DNA of 64,000 nucleotides from an uncultured Eubacteriales bacterium (GCA_900544405.1 UQVA01000009.1:1-64000), one strand, 5' to 3'. Shown: positions 6,811-16,113, numbered from the stretch's first letter. The notes: generated by a model not told the origin, from the sequence alone. Numbers and translations: made by a program.

Positions 6811-9417
6811 CTACGCATGGTCCTTTTGCTTCTGATATTTCCGCAAAGCGGCCACCACCTTGTCCACACTCAGTGGCTTGGCCAGATGGGCATTCATGCC
6901 TGCCGCCACGCACACGTCCACATCCTCCCGGTAGGCGTTTGCCGTCAGGGCAATGATGGGAATGGTCTTGGCATCTGGCCGGTCCAAAGCCCGGATGGCC
7001 CGAGCCGCATTGGGGCCGTCCATCACCGGCATCTGCATATCCATCAGAATGGCGTCAAAGGTCCCCGCCGGAGCATCCCGGAACAGCTCCACACACCGCT
7101 GTCCATTTTCCGCCCGGGTGCATTTTGCTCCCCGATCCTCCAGCAACTCCGCCTCGATCTCATAACTCAGGTCCCCGTCCTCGGCAATGAGCAGCCGAAG
7201 GCCGTCGCACCGGCCGTTGTCCGCCTCCGCCGGAGTCTCCTCCGCCGGGGCCTTGTCCAGATACTCCATTTCCAGGGTCACACGGAACACGCTGCCCCGG
7301 CCCGGATGGGAATCCACGGAAATGTCGCCGTTCATCATATCCACGATTCTCTTGACGATGGCCAGCCCCAGACCGCTGCCCCGAATCTTATTCACCCGGG
7401 TATCCACCGCCCGAGAAAATTCCTGATACATATTCTTCATAAACTCCGACGTCATACCGATGCCCGTATCCCGGACGATGCCCACAAACCGGACCCGGTC
7501 CGGCTTTTCGGCGGGTTCTTCAAAGAATTCCAGCGCCACTGCTCCCCCCTCCGGCGTGTACTTCACGGCATTGGAGATTAGATTGGTGAACACTTGGCTG
7601 AGCCGCAGGCTGTCGCTGCACACCCAGTTCCGTACCAGATCATGGACCTTGCATTCCCATTTGATGCCCCGTTCCGGGGCGGTAGACTGCAGCGTCTCCC
7701 GGAGGTCGGTGATCAGCTCGTTGAGATCCATAGGCATAGCGCGGATCTTGAATTCTCCGCTTTCGATCTGGCCGATGTCCAGTACGTCGTTCACCAGCTG
7801 CTGCAGATTCCGGCCCGTCGTCTGAATCTTTTCCAGGGAGTCCCGGACCCGATCCGGATCTCCGAGATGGTTCTGCGCAATGCTCACCAGGCCCATGATG
7901 ACGTTCATAGGGGTGCGGATATCATGGCTCATCCGGGACAGAAATGCAGATTTTGCCGCATTGGCCTGGTTGGCCTCCTCCGCTGCCACGATCCAGAATT
8001 GCTCCCGGCGCTTTTCGTCGGAGATCAACTGGGTCACATAGAGCACCTTGGTAACGGTTCCGTCCTTGTCCCGGTTTTTCGCAATGAACCGGGCCAGGTG
8101 CCAGTTTCCGTCGGTGGCCGGATATTCGATGGCGATGGTCTCCTCATGGGTCATCCGCTCCGGCAAGGTCTTCAGATCGAAGAATTTCTTCACCCGGTCA
8201 TGGTATTCCGGCACCACGAAGGTATTGCACAACGTATTCATCTGGCTGGACGCCTTTCCGGCCATACCGGTGAGCCGGTGGATGGACTGCTCGGAGGAGA
8301 TTTCCTCGTAAAAATCCCGCTTCAGGTCGATCCGATAAATTGCCACGTAGATTTTACTGATGGCGGAGATGATCTCATTGTTCAGCGTAGCCTCCATCAA
8401 CGCCTTTTCTAACTCTTCCTGGTGCTTCCGGTTCTCTCGGACGATATCGTCAATATGGTGGAAGCCAATGAGGGCCTTGCACTCTCCGTAAGCCGTATCC
8501 AGCCGGGTCACCTGAACCTCGAAAAATTCCCGACCGTTCTTGTTGGGACGACCGCGATAGCGAATCAGAATCCGTCGCTGTTTTTTCAGCGTCTGTCGCA
8601 GCTTCTCCGGCAGCAGCTCCCGCAGGAGTCGCTCCCGATCCTCCGGCACCACATAGTCCGCACAATACTCCTGCAGGAAGGCCGTGTAAGGCAGGTCCTC
8701 CCCCCGGTTCCGGATCTGGATCTCATAAATATTAGAATTCCGGGACATTTTTACCACGCTCGCCCGGTCATTCAGCAAGTCCGCCCGGTACACGGCGGTA
8801 TAGTCCTCGCAGAGAACATTCAGGATCTGCTGCTCCCGGCGCAGGTCCTCCACGCTTCTTTTCAAAGCCGTGACCATACGGGTATTTTCCAGACTGGAAC
8901 CAAAATGGCTGCCCACCAGCTGCAGAAGCTCCACCAGAGATTTCGTGTCCTCTATCCCGGGATTGTCCAGTCCCAGGAAGCCGCCGAGGGAGCCTTTGTA
9001 AAAGATCGGTGAGGCAATCTCCCGCCGGATGTTCTGTGGCTTCATAAGGGCATACTCGGAGGGGCTGGTCTCCCGCACGTCCTCCAAATCACGAATCACA
9101 ATGCTGGACCCGGAGCGGAAGGTCTCCATCCACACCGGAATTTCCTCCGGGGCGATATCCTGCAGATTCCCCTGCTGGGTGGAAACGCCGCTCCTGCACC
9201 ATTCAAAGCTGTTGCGGAAGGCTCGTCCACCCTCCGTCAGGTTAAAGAGGAAGGCCCGGTCCGCCAGGGCATAATGGCCCAGAGTCTCCAGAATGGCCTG
9301 CACCGCCAGAGCCATTTCCTGGCTGTCTCCGGCCCGGTCCAGTCGGATCAGCTGCCGCAGTACGTTTTCTGTATAAGTCTGGCGCCCGCTCTTGCCGGCG
9401 TCCGTTGTCGTTGTCAT
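6811..9417 (-). CDS. GAF/PAS hybrid sensor histidine kinase with receiver domain
   Basis: An 868-residue paralogue of the downstream kinase. The N-terminal 170 residues look like a GAF module, followed by two PAS-like modules to about 460. The acceptor motif is SHDIRTPMNVIMG (His near 497), the ATPase boxes are NLISNAVKYT, DTGIGM and GSGLGLAIV, and the receiver Asp is in LMDMQMP near 789. The last 60 residues of both receivers are nearly the same (RAIRALDRPDAKT against RAIRALDRPDGKT), so the pair arose by tandem duplication with exchange of the sensory half. It is the first gene of the two-gene operon, with an ATG preceded by AAAAGGTG. Confidence 0.9.
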   Translation of the reverse strand: MTTTTDAGKSGRQTYTENVLRQLIRLDRAGDSQEMALAVQAILETLGHYALADRAFLFNLTEGGRAFRNSFEWCRSGVSTQQGNLQDIAPEEIPVWMETFRSGSSIVIRDLEDVRETSPSEYALMKPQNIRREIASPIFYKGSLGGFLGLDNPGIEDTKSLVELLQLVGSHFGSSLENTRMVTALKRSVEDLRREQQILNVLCEDYTAVYRADLLNDRASVVKMSRNSNIYEIQIRNRGEDLPYTAFLQEYCADYVVPEDRERLLRELLPEKLRQTLKKQRRILIRYRGRPNKNGREFFEVQVTRLDTAYGECKALIGFHHIDDIVRENRKHQEELEKALMEATLNNEIISAISKIYVAIYRIDLKRDFYEEISSEQSIHRLTGMAGKASSQMNTLCNTFVVPEYHDRVKKFFDLKTLPERMTHEETIAIEYPATDGNWHLARFIAKNRDKDGTVTKVLYVTQLISDEKRREQFWIVAAEEANQANAAKSAFLSRMSHDIRTPMNVIMGLVSIAQNHLGDPDRVRDSLEKIQTTGRNLQQLVNDVLDIGQIESGEFKIRAMPMDLNELITDLRETLQSTAPERGIKWECKVHDLVRNWVCSDSLRLSQVFTNLISNAVKYTPEGGAVALEFFEEPAEKPDRVRFVGIVRDTGIGMTSEFMKNMYQEFSRAVDTRVNKIRGSGLGLAIVKRIVDMMNGDISVDSHPGRGSVFRVTLEMEYLDKAPAEETPAEADNGRCDGLRLLIAEDGDLSYEIEAELLEDRGAKCTRAENGQRCVELFRDAPAGTFDAILMDMQMPVMDGPNAARAIRALDRPDAKTIPIIALTANAYREDVDVCVAAGMNAHLAKPLSVDKVVAALRKYQKQKDHA

Positions 9418-9441
9418 GATTGTCTCAGCACCTTTTCTCAG

Positions 9442-9458
9442 GTGGGGGCATCCCCCAC
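9442..9458. promoter_or_regulatory. Palindrome in the kinase leader
   Basis: GTGGGGG-CAT-CCCCCAC is a perfect 7-base-pair hairpin in the 5' leader between the promoter and the ribosome site of the kinase at 6811-9417. It may be an operator or a leader stem-loop. Confidence 0.4.
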
Positions 9459-9481
9459 AAATCAGTACATTTTACGCACCT

Positions 9482-9510
9482 ATTATACGTCAAGCACTCC
9501 CGGGTTTCAA
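9482..9510 (-). promoter_or_regulatory. Promoter of the hybrid kinase pair
   Basis: On the minus strand TTGAAA (9505-9510) and a consensus TATAAT (9482-9487) are 17 bases apart, about 65 bases ahead of the first kinase ATG. Confidence 0.75.
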
Positions 9511-9515
9511 CATAA

Positions 9516-9548
9516 AAAACCGGGAATGGATCATTTTCCATTCCCGGT
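9516..9548 (-). terminator. Terminator of the MATE transporter gene
   Basis: An 11-base-pair stem (ACCGGGAATGG / CCATTCCCGGT) is followed on the minus strand by a run of Ts, 8 bases past the MATE stop. Confidence 0.85.
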
Positions 9549-9555
9549 CTGCAAA

Positions 9556-10941
9556 CTATGCACCTACCAGATTCCGTATCCACACACCCTTGTGGATAAG
9601 ATACTTGCCTACGGCGCACTTCAAAAGGTCCATGGCCTGGCAAATGGCATACAGGGGCAGGATGGTCATGCCTGTGAACCGGCTCAGCACAAAGGCCAGC
9701 GGCACGCAGCAGCCCCAGACAAAGCAACTGTCGAATAGGAACGTAACCATGGTCTGCCCGCCGGACCGGAGGGTAAAATAGGCTGCGTTGGTGTAGGAGT
9801 TAAAGGGCAGCATCACAGCAGCGATGAGGATGAGCTTCGCCGCCAGAGCGCGGACCTCGTCGGTGGTGTTATAAATCTGGGGGAACAGGCCGGAGCAGGC
9901 TGCCATCAGCCCGCCGAACACCAGGCCGGAAGTCACCGCAATGGCGGTCATTTTCCGGTTTTCGTCCCGGACGGTCATCTCGTCCTCCCCTGCCCCAAGA
10001 AGCTGGCCCATGAGAATGCCCACGGCGTTGCCCATGGACAGGTAGACCACGCTGCCCAGATTATAAAGGGTGCTGGATATGTTCATGGCCGGGACCACGC
10101 TGAGGCCGCAGGTGGAATAGCACTGGTTCAGGATTGCCATGCCGCAGGACCATAAGAATTCGTTGACCAGCAGGGGCATTCCCTTGATGGCGATGTTTTT
10201 CAGCAGCCGGGCGGGAATTTTCATGGACCGGTAAGCCCCCCGGACGAAGGGGTTCCGTTCCCCGTGGGCATGGGTCCAACCGGCCACGATCGCCAGCTCC
10301 ACATAGCGGGAAATGACCGTGGCCAGGGCAGCGCCCTCCACGCCCATTTTCGGAGCGCCGAAGTGGCCGAAGATCAGCACATAGTTCAGCCCCAGATTTA
10401 CCAGCACCGCCGCAATGCCGCCCAGCATGGGCACCATGGTCTCGCCGGTCTCCCGGAGGGTGCTGGAATAGGCGTTGCACAGGGCGAAGGGAATAAGCCC
10501 TAAGAGCATCATCTGCAGGTAGGAAAGGCCGTAGGCCATGGCCCCGGCGGCCTCCTGAGGGTCGCCCTCGCCGGTCAGGTACAGGCCGATGAGCCCCTGC
10601 CCGCCGAAATAAAAGATGCCAATGCCTACCAGCGCCAGGGCAATGCAGGAGAGAATTTTGAAGCGGAAGGTGTTCCGCACGCCCTCCTGATCCCCAGAGC
10701 CGTGGTACTGGGCGGTAAAAATGCCCGCACCGGAGGAACAGCCGAAGATACAGAGATTGAACACGAACAGCAGCCCATTGACAATGGACACGCCGCTCAT
10801 GGGCACCGTCCCCACCTGGCCGACCATAATGTTGTCCAGCAGGGAAACGAAGTTGGTAATGCCGTTTTGAATGATGATAGGGATGGCCACGCCGAATACC
10901 CGGCGGTAAAACGCCTTGTCCCCAATGTAACGCTTGAACAT
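9556..10941 (-). CDS. MATE family efflux transporter
   Basis: This 461-residue protein with about 12 membrane segments is a multidrug and toxin extrusion (MatE) family transporter, which exports cations or metabolites using a sodium or proton gradient. Family features include the early segment PIIIQNGITNFVSLLDNIMVGQ and the repeated two-bundle layout. I place the start at the ATG at 10941 (MFKRYIGDK), six bases after AGAGGT. The open frame runs back to 11067, but that stretch is translated intergenic repeat, not protein. The substrate is unknown. Confidence 0.9.
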   Translation of the reverse strand: MFKRYIGDKAFYRRVFGVAIPIIIQNGITNFVSLLDNIMVGQVGTVPMSGVSIVNGLLFVFNLCIFGCSSGAGIFTAQYHGSGDQEGVRNTFRFKILSCIALALVGIGIFYFGGQGLIGLYLTGEGDPQEAAGAMAYGLSYLQMMLLGLIPFALCNAYSSTLRETGETMVPMLGGIAAVLVNLGLNYVLIFGHFGAPKMGVEGAALATVISRYVELAIVAGWTHAHGERNPFVRGAYRSMKIPARLLKNIAIKGMPLLVNEFLWSCGMAILNQCYSTCGLSVVPAMNISSTLYNLGSVVYLSMGNAVGILMGQLLGAGEDEMTVRDENRKMTAIAVTSGLVFGGLMAACSGLFPQIYNTTDEVRALAAKLILIAAVMLPFNSYTNAAYFTLRSGGQTMVTFLFDSCFVWGCCVPLAFVLSRFTGMTILPLYAICQAMDLLKCAVGKYLIHKGVWIRNLVGA

Positions 10942-10994
10942 AACGACCTCTTTTTGTGGATTTTTCTTCTTTCTGCGCGCCCTTCCGGCAGTGC

Positions 10995-11050
10995 AAAAAG
11001 CCTTCCCCTGGGGGAAGGTGGCCCCGAAGGGGCCGGATGAGGGGCGGTAG
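10995..11050. repeat. Dispersed GC-rich repeat, copy 1
   Basis: It has the arm order GCCTTCCCC-TGGGGGAAGG, then GGCCCCGAAGGGGCC, then GGATGAGG. Related copies in both orientations lie near 16.3, 20.9, 38.9, 43.8, 48.1, 56.4 and 63.2 kb, always between genes. Confidence 0.65.
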
Positions 11051-11069
11051 GGACTGAGACGGGACACAA

Positions 11070-11100
11070 CCTCTTGGCCCCCGCCGAGAGGGGGCCAAGG
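11070..11100. terminator. Hairpin after nagA
   Basis: The stem TTGGCCCCC / GGGGGCCAA has a 7-base loop and lies 37 bases past the nagA stop. No strong U tract follows, so it may belong to the adjacent repeat. Confidence 0.4.
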
Positions 11101-11135
11101 TCTCGCCGTTACTGTCTTCCGTCCCGCTTTGCTTT

Positions 11136-12266
11136 TTACAGTTCCTTCCCCTTCAGGAACACCCGGCGGGTCTTATAGTCCGGGGAGCAAATGAGGAAAT
11201 CCGCTCTCCGGCCCACCCGAATGGAACCCACCTCTTTCTCCGCACCGATGGCGCAGGCGGGGTTATAGGTGGCCGCCCGGACGGCGTCCTCCTCCCGGAC
11301 CCCGAAGGTGATGGCCCGGGTCATGCAGTCATAGAGGTTCGTGGCCGAGCAGGCAATGGTCCCGTCGGCCAGACGGCCGATGCCGCCCTTCAGCCAGGCG
11401 TCCTGTCCGCCCAGCAGAAAATGGTCCCCCTCCTGCAAGCCGCAGCACCGGCCTGCGTCAGAGATCAAAACCATCCGCTCCCCGCCGAACATGGAGAAGG
11501 CCAGCCGCACGGAGGCAGGATGCACATGAAGCCCGTCGCAGATGATTTCCGCCCGGACGTTAGGATTCTCCACCGCCGCCGGGATCACGCCGGGATTCCG
11601 GTGATGGATACCGGGCATAGCATTGTACAGGTGGGTCAGGTGTGTGGCCCCCGCATCATAGGCCGCACGGGCATGGTCATAGTCGGAATCCGTGTGGGCC
11701 ACGGACACGGTGCAGAGTTCCTTTGCCTTCTTCACGAATTCCACGCTTCCCGGCAGCTCCGGGGCAACGTCCACGATTTTTACCAGCCCGCCGCAGCCCT
11801 CATAGAGCGCCTTGAAGCCCTCAAAATCCGGCTCTTTCAGGTATTCGGCGTTCTGAGCGCCTCGCTTTTTATAGGAAAAATAGGGTCCCTCCATCTGGAT
11901 GCCCCGCAGCACGGCGCAGCCTTCCGGATCCTCGTCCACCAGCTTTCGGGCAGTGGCGAACGCCTTTTCCAGCACATCATAGGGCAGGGTCATGGAAGCC
12001 GGGGCGAAAGACGTGACGCCCACGCCGGCCAGATATTTTGCCATCCGTTTCAGGCCCTCGTAATCGCCGTCGGAGAAGTCCGCATTGGAATTGCCGTGAT
12101 GATGCACGTCGATAAGGCCGGGAATCACCGTAGCCCCGTGGAGGTCAATGGCGTCCTCCGGCACATCCTGCGCCAAAACCTGAGTAAAAATTCCGTTTTC
12201 TACCTGAAATGCCCCCAGATGAAAGTGAAAATCCGAGGTAAAGATCCGTGCGTTCTGAAAAAACAT
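11136..12266 (-). CDS. nagA: N-acetylglucosamine-6-phosphate deacetylase
   Basis: This 376-residue amidohydrolase removes acetate from GlcNAc-6-phosphate to give glucosamine-6-phosphate. Metal and substrate motifs are visible: VIPGLIDVHHHG (near 50-60), QMEGPYFS (near 125), the AHTDSDY and HLTHLYNAM histidines, the CDGLHVHP segment, and the catalytic Asp in LISDAGRC. The ATG follows AAGGAG by eight bases. It is the third gene of a leftward set with a ROK-like kinase and a NahK-like kinase, consistent with use of host or dietary N-acetylhexosamines. A 33-base hairpin separates it from the gene upstream. Full length for the family. Confidence 0.95.
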   Translation of the reverse strand: MFFQNARIFTSDFHFHLGAFQVENGIFTQVLAQDVPEDAIDLHGATVIPGLIDVHHHGNSNADFSDGDYEGLKRMAKYLAGVGVTSFAPASMTLPYDVLEKAFATARKLVDEDPEGCAVLRGIQMEGPYFSYKKRGAQNAEYLKEPDFEGFKALYEGCGGLVKIVDVAPELPGSVEFVKKAKELCTVSVAHTDSDYDHARAAYDAGATHLTHLYNAMPGIHHRNPGVIPAAVENPNVRAEIICDGLHVHPASVRLAFSMFGGERMVLISDAGRCCGLQEGDHFLLGGQDAWLKGGIGRLADGTIACSATNLYDCMTRAITFGVREEDAVRAATYNPACAIGAEKEVGSIRVGRRADFLICSPDYKTRRVFLKGKEL

Positions 12267-12306
12267 GGTATACGCTCCTTTTCGGGTAAATTTTCATAAA
12301 TGCCGC

Positions 12307-12339
12307 AACGGAGGCAGCGTTTTTCTGGCTGCCTCCGTT
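12307..12339. terminator. Intercistronic hairpin between the ROK-like kinase and nagA
   Basis: A perfect 12-base-pair stem (AACGGAGGCAGC / GCTGCCTCCGTT). The T-rich tract lies on its plus-strand side, so in the direction of the operon it lacks a U run. It may reduce or process the transcript before nagA instead of ending it. Confidence 0.45.
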
Positions 12340-12348
12340 CTTTTCTTC

Positions 12349-13731
12349 TTACTTCCGCAGCTCCGGCAGGCTGGCCGCCGCCACGGACTGGCCCACCCGG
12401 CGGGTCTTTTCGTCGGGCAGCATCACCCGGATGGCCTTGGCCAATGCGGGATATTCGTCGTCCAGGACCTGCTGGCAGTTGGCCAGAATGGCCTCGCCGC
12501 CCTTTCCGGACATGACCCTGCCCAGGACCATGAGATAATGAATGTCGTAGAAATGGGAATACTCCACTACGGTATAGCCCAGATATTTGCCGATGTCCGC
12601 GAAGACCTTCTGGGCTCTGGGGTCGTCCTGCTCCATGAGACCCTGGACCACCTTCAGCTTCTCCGCCGGGGTCAGGTTCTCGTCCAGCTCGATGCCCGCA
12701 CGGGGGGCCAGCTTGATGACCGCATCCTGAGAGAAATACTTGCAGCCCACGCCCTTATCCGTGGACCACTCGTCAGCCATGGCCTCCTCGTTCAGGTCCA
12801 CCGGCGCAAAGGCCAGCTCGCTGATCCAGCCCAGCACGTTCTTGTCCGCATCCACATAGCCTACGGCCTCGCTGGTACCCATGGCGATGCCCATGATGGA
12901 GCCCACATCCATGCTCATAGCACCGGCCAAAGCGGTCACGTCGCCGTCATTGGCAACCACTACCGGCACATCGCCGATGGCAGCGCCCGCCCGGTCATAA
13001 ATGGTCTCCACCTCATCCCAGCGGCTTCTGGGAACCTTGATAAAGAGGCTGGCGATCATGGGGGCGTTGCCGATAAATGTGCCTGCGGAGGAAACGCCGA
13101 TGGCGTCCACTCTGGGCATCTTGGAAGCGGCAGTGCGGAAGGCTTCCACGATTTCGTTATAGTGATAAGTGGGGTCGGCCTGAGTCTTGGGATGCCAGAC
13201 CACTTCCTCGGAGTACACGCACTTGCCATCGATGACGGCACTGACCTTCCGGTCGGAGCCGCCTGCGTCAAAGCCGATGCGGCAGCCGTCCATGTGTCCG
13301 CCGATGGGTACGGGAGCCTCGTTGGGCTCCGGACACTTGTCCAGGGGCAGGGCGATCACTTCCAGGTCCCGCTTGTAGAGCTTGTGGAAGAAGTCGAAAT
13401 CGAAGGCTCTGGCGCCGTCCACGGCGTAATCCTTCGCCAGCCGGGCGGCAATGGGGTCGTTTCCGCAGATATACACCCGGAAGCCGCCGATGCTCCACAG
13501 CAGGAACTTCACATAGCGCTCCACATAGCGGTAATCCGCCTCCGCCATGTCCGGCGTGCCATGGATGCAGGTCCGGCGCACGCTCACGTGGCCCTTGTCC
13601 CGCTCCACGGCGATGGCCAGGGGCTTTTCTGCGCCCTTCCTGTAGGCATCCGCCCACACGCCGAAGGGAATGAATCCGGGGTCTAATTCGGGGATGTGCT
13701 TCATGTCATAGGTCACGCCAAGATAGTGCAT
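12349..13731 (-). CDS. ROK-like sugar kinase with long N-terminal extension
   Basis: A 460-residue protein whose second part (from about residue 150) is an ASKHA/ROK-like kinase fold: phosphate-1 loop IGFDAGGSDRKVSAVIDG, AIGVSSAGTFIG, VVVANDGDVTALAGA and GIAMGTSEAVGYVD. The cysteine zinc cluster of classical ROK proteins is not seen. The first 150 residues (including GGFRVYICGNDPIAARLAKD) match no domain I recognise. Its position between a NahK-like kinase and nagA suggests an amino-sugar substrate, perhaps a 6-kinase feeding NagA; this is inference. The ATG follows GAGGAGG. Confidence 0.7.
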   Translation of the reverse strand: MHYLGVTYDMKHIPELDPGFIPFGVWADAYRKGAEKPLAIAVERDKGHVSVRRTCIHGTPDMAEADYRYVERYVKFLLWSIGGFRVYICGNDPIAARLAKDYAVDGARAFDFDFFHKLYKRDLEVIALPLDKCPEPNEAPVPIGGHMDGCRIGFDAGGSDRKVSAVIDGKCVYSEEVVWHPKTQADPTYHYNEIVEAFRTAASKMPRVDAIGVSSAGTFIGNAPMIASLFIKVPRSRWDEVETIYDRAGAAIGDVPVVVANDGDVTALAGAMSMDVGSIMGIAMGTSEAVGYVDADKNVLGWISELAFAPVDLNEEAMADEWSTDKGVGCKYFSQDAVIKLAPRAGIELDENLTPAEKLKVVQGLMEQDDPRAQKVFADIGKYLGYTVVEYSHFYDIHYLMVLGRVMSGKGGEAILANCQQVLDDEYPALAKAIRVMLPDEKTRRVGQSVAAASLPELRK

Positions 13732-13752
13732 AAAGGTTCCTCCTCGTTTTAT

Positions 13753-14835
13753 TTATCCACGCAGCTCGTGAGCAACGTCCGCCACGATGCGCTGCATATC
13801 CTCCCATTTGATCTCCATGTCCGCCGCCAGGGCCAGCTGGGTCCGGCAGCGCACCAGGTTGTGATCCCGGTAAGCGGTCTTAAAGTACAGGTCGCCGTCC
13901 AGGAAGTCCTTCAGGAAGCGGATGCCGCATTCCATGGTCATAATGTAAGCGCCCAGGGGCAGCATGGCCACCTCTTTGTCGGTCAGAGAGGTCGCCGTGG
14001 ACAGGAAGCCACGGGCATAGACCTCAAAAAGATGCAGGTCCAGCTTCATGGTGGAGGGATCCTTGGCATCCTCCGCCGCCGTAGCAGCGCCAAACCGGAT
14101 GGAATCGCCGAAGTCGTAAACGCTCAGACCGGGCATCACTGTATCCAGATCCAACACGCACAGAGCCTTCCGGGTATTCCGGTCCAGCAGCACGTTGTTC
14201 AGCTTCGTATCGTTATGGGTCACCCGCAGGGGCAGCTCGCCACTCTCCCGCATCCGCTGCAAAGAGCAGGCCTTTTCCTTCCGGTCCAAGGCGAACGCGA
14301 TCTCCTGGCGGGCCCGCTTCACCCGATGCTCCAGGTCCTGCCGGATGGATTCCTCCAGCTGGCGGTAACGGTCCACGGTATTGTGGAAGTTGGGGATGGT
14401 CTCATACAGGGTATCCGCCGGAAAATCCGCCAGAAGATGCTGGAACCGCCCGAAAGCCACGGCACTCTGGTAGAAGTCCTCGTCGGTCTCCGGCTGGTCC
14501 ACGCAGAAGCCGCCCACATAGTCGTACATCCGCCAGAATTCTCCGTCGCTGTCCCGATGGCAGAAGCTGCCGTCGTCATTGCGGGTGGGGATGAAGTGAA
14601 TGGCGGCCCGGGGGTCCGCTTCCCGCTCCCGGATGAAGCTGGTGACGGCGTTGGCGTTGGCCATCAGCTGCACCGGATTGTGGAACACATATTTATTGAT
14701 CTTCTGAAGCACATATTCGTGACCGGCGTCGGTCGTGATCTTATAAGTGGAATTGATGTGGCCGTGGCCGAACTCCTCGCAGGCGACAGGAGCGCCATCC
14801 ATCTGAAATTCATAAGCTGCAGGAACGATCTCCAT
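13753..14835 (-). CDS. nahK: N-acetylhexosamine 1-kinase-like phosphotransferase
   Basis: This 360-residue protein has the aminoglycoside phosphotransferase/choline kinase fold in the form seen in bifidobacterial NahK, which phosphorylates GlcNAc or GalNAc at C1. Visible motifs are GHGHINSTYKI (nucleotide loop, near 23), the catalytic loop THNDTKLNNVLLD (near 206) and the metal-binding CVLDLDTVMPG (near 228). It is the first gene of the leftward amino-sugar set, with its own promoter and a GAGGTG site. Family assignment is good; the exact sugar is inferred. Confidence 0.75.
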   Translation of the reverse strand: MEIVPAAYEFQMDGAPVACEEFGHGHINSTYKITTDAGHEYVLQKINKYVFHNPVQLMANANAVTSFIREREADPRAAIHFIPTRNDDGSFCHRDSDGEFWRMYDYVGGFCVDQPETDEDFYQSAVAFGRFQHLLADFPADTLYETIPNFHNTVDRYRQLEESIRQDLEHRVKRARQEIAFALDRKEKACSLQRMRESGELPLRVTHNDTKLNNVLLDRNTRKALCVLDLDTVMPGLSVYDFGDSIRFGAATAAEDAKDPSTMKLDLHLFEVYARGFLSTATSLTDKEVAMLPLGAYIMTMECGIRFLKDFLDGDLYFKTAYRDHNLVRCRTQLALAADMEIKWEDMQRIVADVAHELRG

Positions 14836-14894
14836 AGTAATGCAACACCTCGTTATAGAGTTTTCCCCAAAGGGACCGGGGATTCGGTTTTATG

Positions 14895-14923
14895 AGTGTA
14901 TCACGAAAAAGGAAAAAAATCAA
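14895..14923 (-). promoter_or_regulatory. Promoter of the amino-sugar operon
   Basis: Minus-strand TTGATT (14918-14923) and TACACT (14895-14900) are 17 bases apart, about 60 bases before the NahK-like ATG. Confidence 0.55.
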
Positions 14924-14964
14924 TCGTTTTTTCTACAAACGCCTTTATCTGCCGCCAGCGCACG

Positions 14965-16113
14965 TCAATAGGGCCGGATATAGCGTTCGTGGCTTTCCTC
15001 TGTTGGTCGGGCGTGGACACCGGACACCAGCCCCAGCATCGCGTAAATGGTCGCCAGAGACGAGCTGCCGTAGCTGATGAAGGGCAGGGTCAGGCCGATC
15101 ACCGGCGTCACGCCGATGCACATACCGATGTTGCTGATCAGCTGGAACATCAGCGCCGAAGCCGCTCCAAAGCACACCAGGCGGCGCATATAGTCCGTGC
15201 TGCGGACACCAACATGAATGCAGCGGATGATGATGAGCAGCAGCATGACCATAACGGCAATGCATCCCACGAAGCCCAACTCCTCGCCGATGGTAGAGAA
15301 AATATAGTCTGTGTGACCGGCCACCAGGTCGTCGGCCTGGGTCCGGTTGCCGTGAAACAGGCCCTGGCCCGTAACGCCGCCGCCGGTGAGAGACCGGAGG
15401 GACTGCACCGTATGATACCGCTCGTCCAGTCCCTGGGGATCGATGGTCGGGTCAAACAGCACCAGAATCCGATTTTTCTGGTAAGTAGCCATCAGATGAT
15501 TCCAGGCAAAGGGGACCACGGCAATCAGGCCACCTGCCGCCAGCAGGAACCACCAGAGGCTCACGCCGCCGGAAAAGGCCATGCCGGCAAAGATAAATAC
15601 GAAGATCAGTGACACACCGGCGTCACCGGACAGGACCATATTCAGCCCCACAAGGAGGCCCAGATGGACCACCATGTGCATCACCGAGGGGATGGAGGAA
15701 ATGCGGTTCTGATGGGAATTCATCACGGAGGCCATGATGAGGATATAGGTCACTTTACAAATTTCCGCAGGCTGGATGTTGAAGGGCACCAGGGGCAGCT
15801 TGATCCAGCTCTTGTTGCCGCCGGTGTTCACGCCGAAGGGGATCAGCAAAGACAGCAGCAGAACGTTAAAGATCACCAGCGCCGTCCGATGCTCCGAAAA
15901 GGTATCCACGTCAATGGAGGACATGACGGCGTAAAATAGCACGCCGATCACAGCACTGAAGCCTTGCAGGATAATATATCGGGTGCTGTTCACGGCATTC
16001 GTGGCGCTGGCAATGACCAGCAGACCGAACACTGTCGCCGTCAGGCACAACGCCAGCAGCACCATATCTCCCTTCCGGAAAAATCGCTTGAATTCAATCA
16101 GAAAATCGCCCAT
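14965..16113 (-). CDS. rodA: RodA/FtsW-family (SEDS) peptidoglycan polymerase
   Basis: This 382-residue polytopic protein of the SEDS family polymerises lipid II glycan strands in concert with a class B PBP. Signatures include NTGGNKSWIKLP, QPAEICKVTYIL, GEELGFVG and the C-terminal LPFISYGSSSLATIY. The length and lack of long tails favour RodA over FtsW/SpoVE. I start at the ATG at 16113 (MGDFLIEF), seven bases after GGAAGGAG; an in-frame start at 16134 has no ribosome site. It stands alone with its own promoter. Confidence 0.85.
   Translation of the reverse strand: MGDFLIEFKRFFRKGDMVLLALCLTATVFGLLVIASATNAVNSTRYIILQGFSAVIGVLFYAVMSSIDVDTFSEHRTALVIFNVLLLSLLIPFGVNTGGNKSWIKLPLVPFNIQPAEICKVTYILIMASVMNSHQNRISSIPSVMHMVVHLGLLVGLNMVLSGDAGVSLIFVFIFAGMAFSGGVSLWWFLLAAGGLIAVVPFAWNHLMATYQKNRILVLFDPTIDPQGLDERYHTVQSLRSLTGGGVTGQGLFHGNRTQADDLVAGHTDYIFSTIGEELGFVGCIAVMVMLLLIIIRCIHVGVRSTDYMRRLVCFGAASALMFQLISNIGMCIGVTPVIGLTLPFISYGSSSLATIYAMLGLVSGVHARPTEESHERYIRPY

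Noticed and set aside
3559..7581. A plus-strand open frame of 1,340 codons
   Set aside because: It is in register antisense to the two hybrid kinases, has no domain pattern and no promoter or ribosome site.
10942..11067. An N-terminal extension of the MATE transporter
   Set aside because: It overlaps the dispersed repeat at 10995-11050, and the ATG at 10941 has a proper ribosome site.
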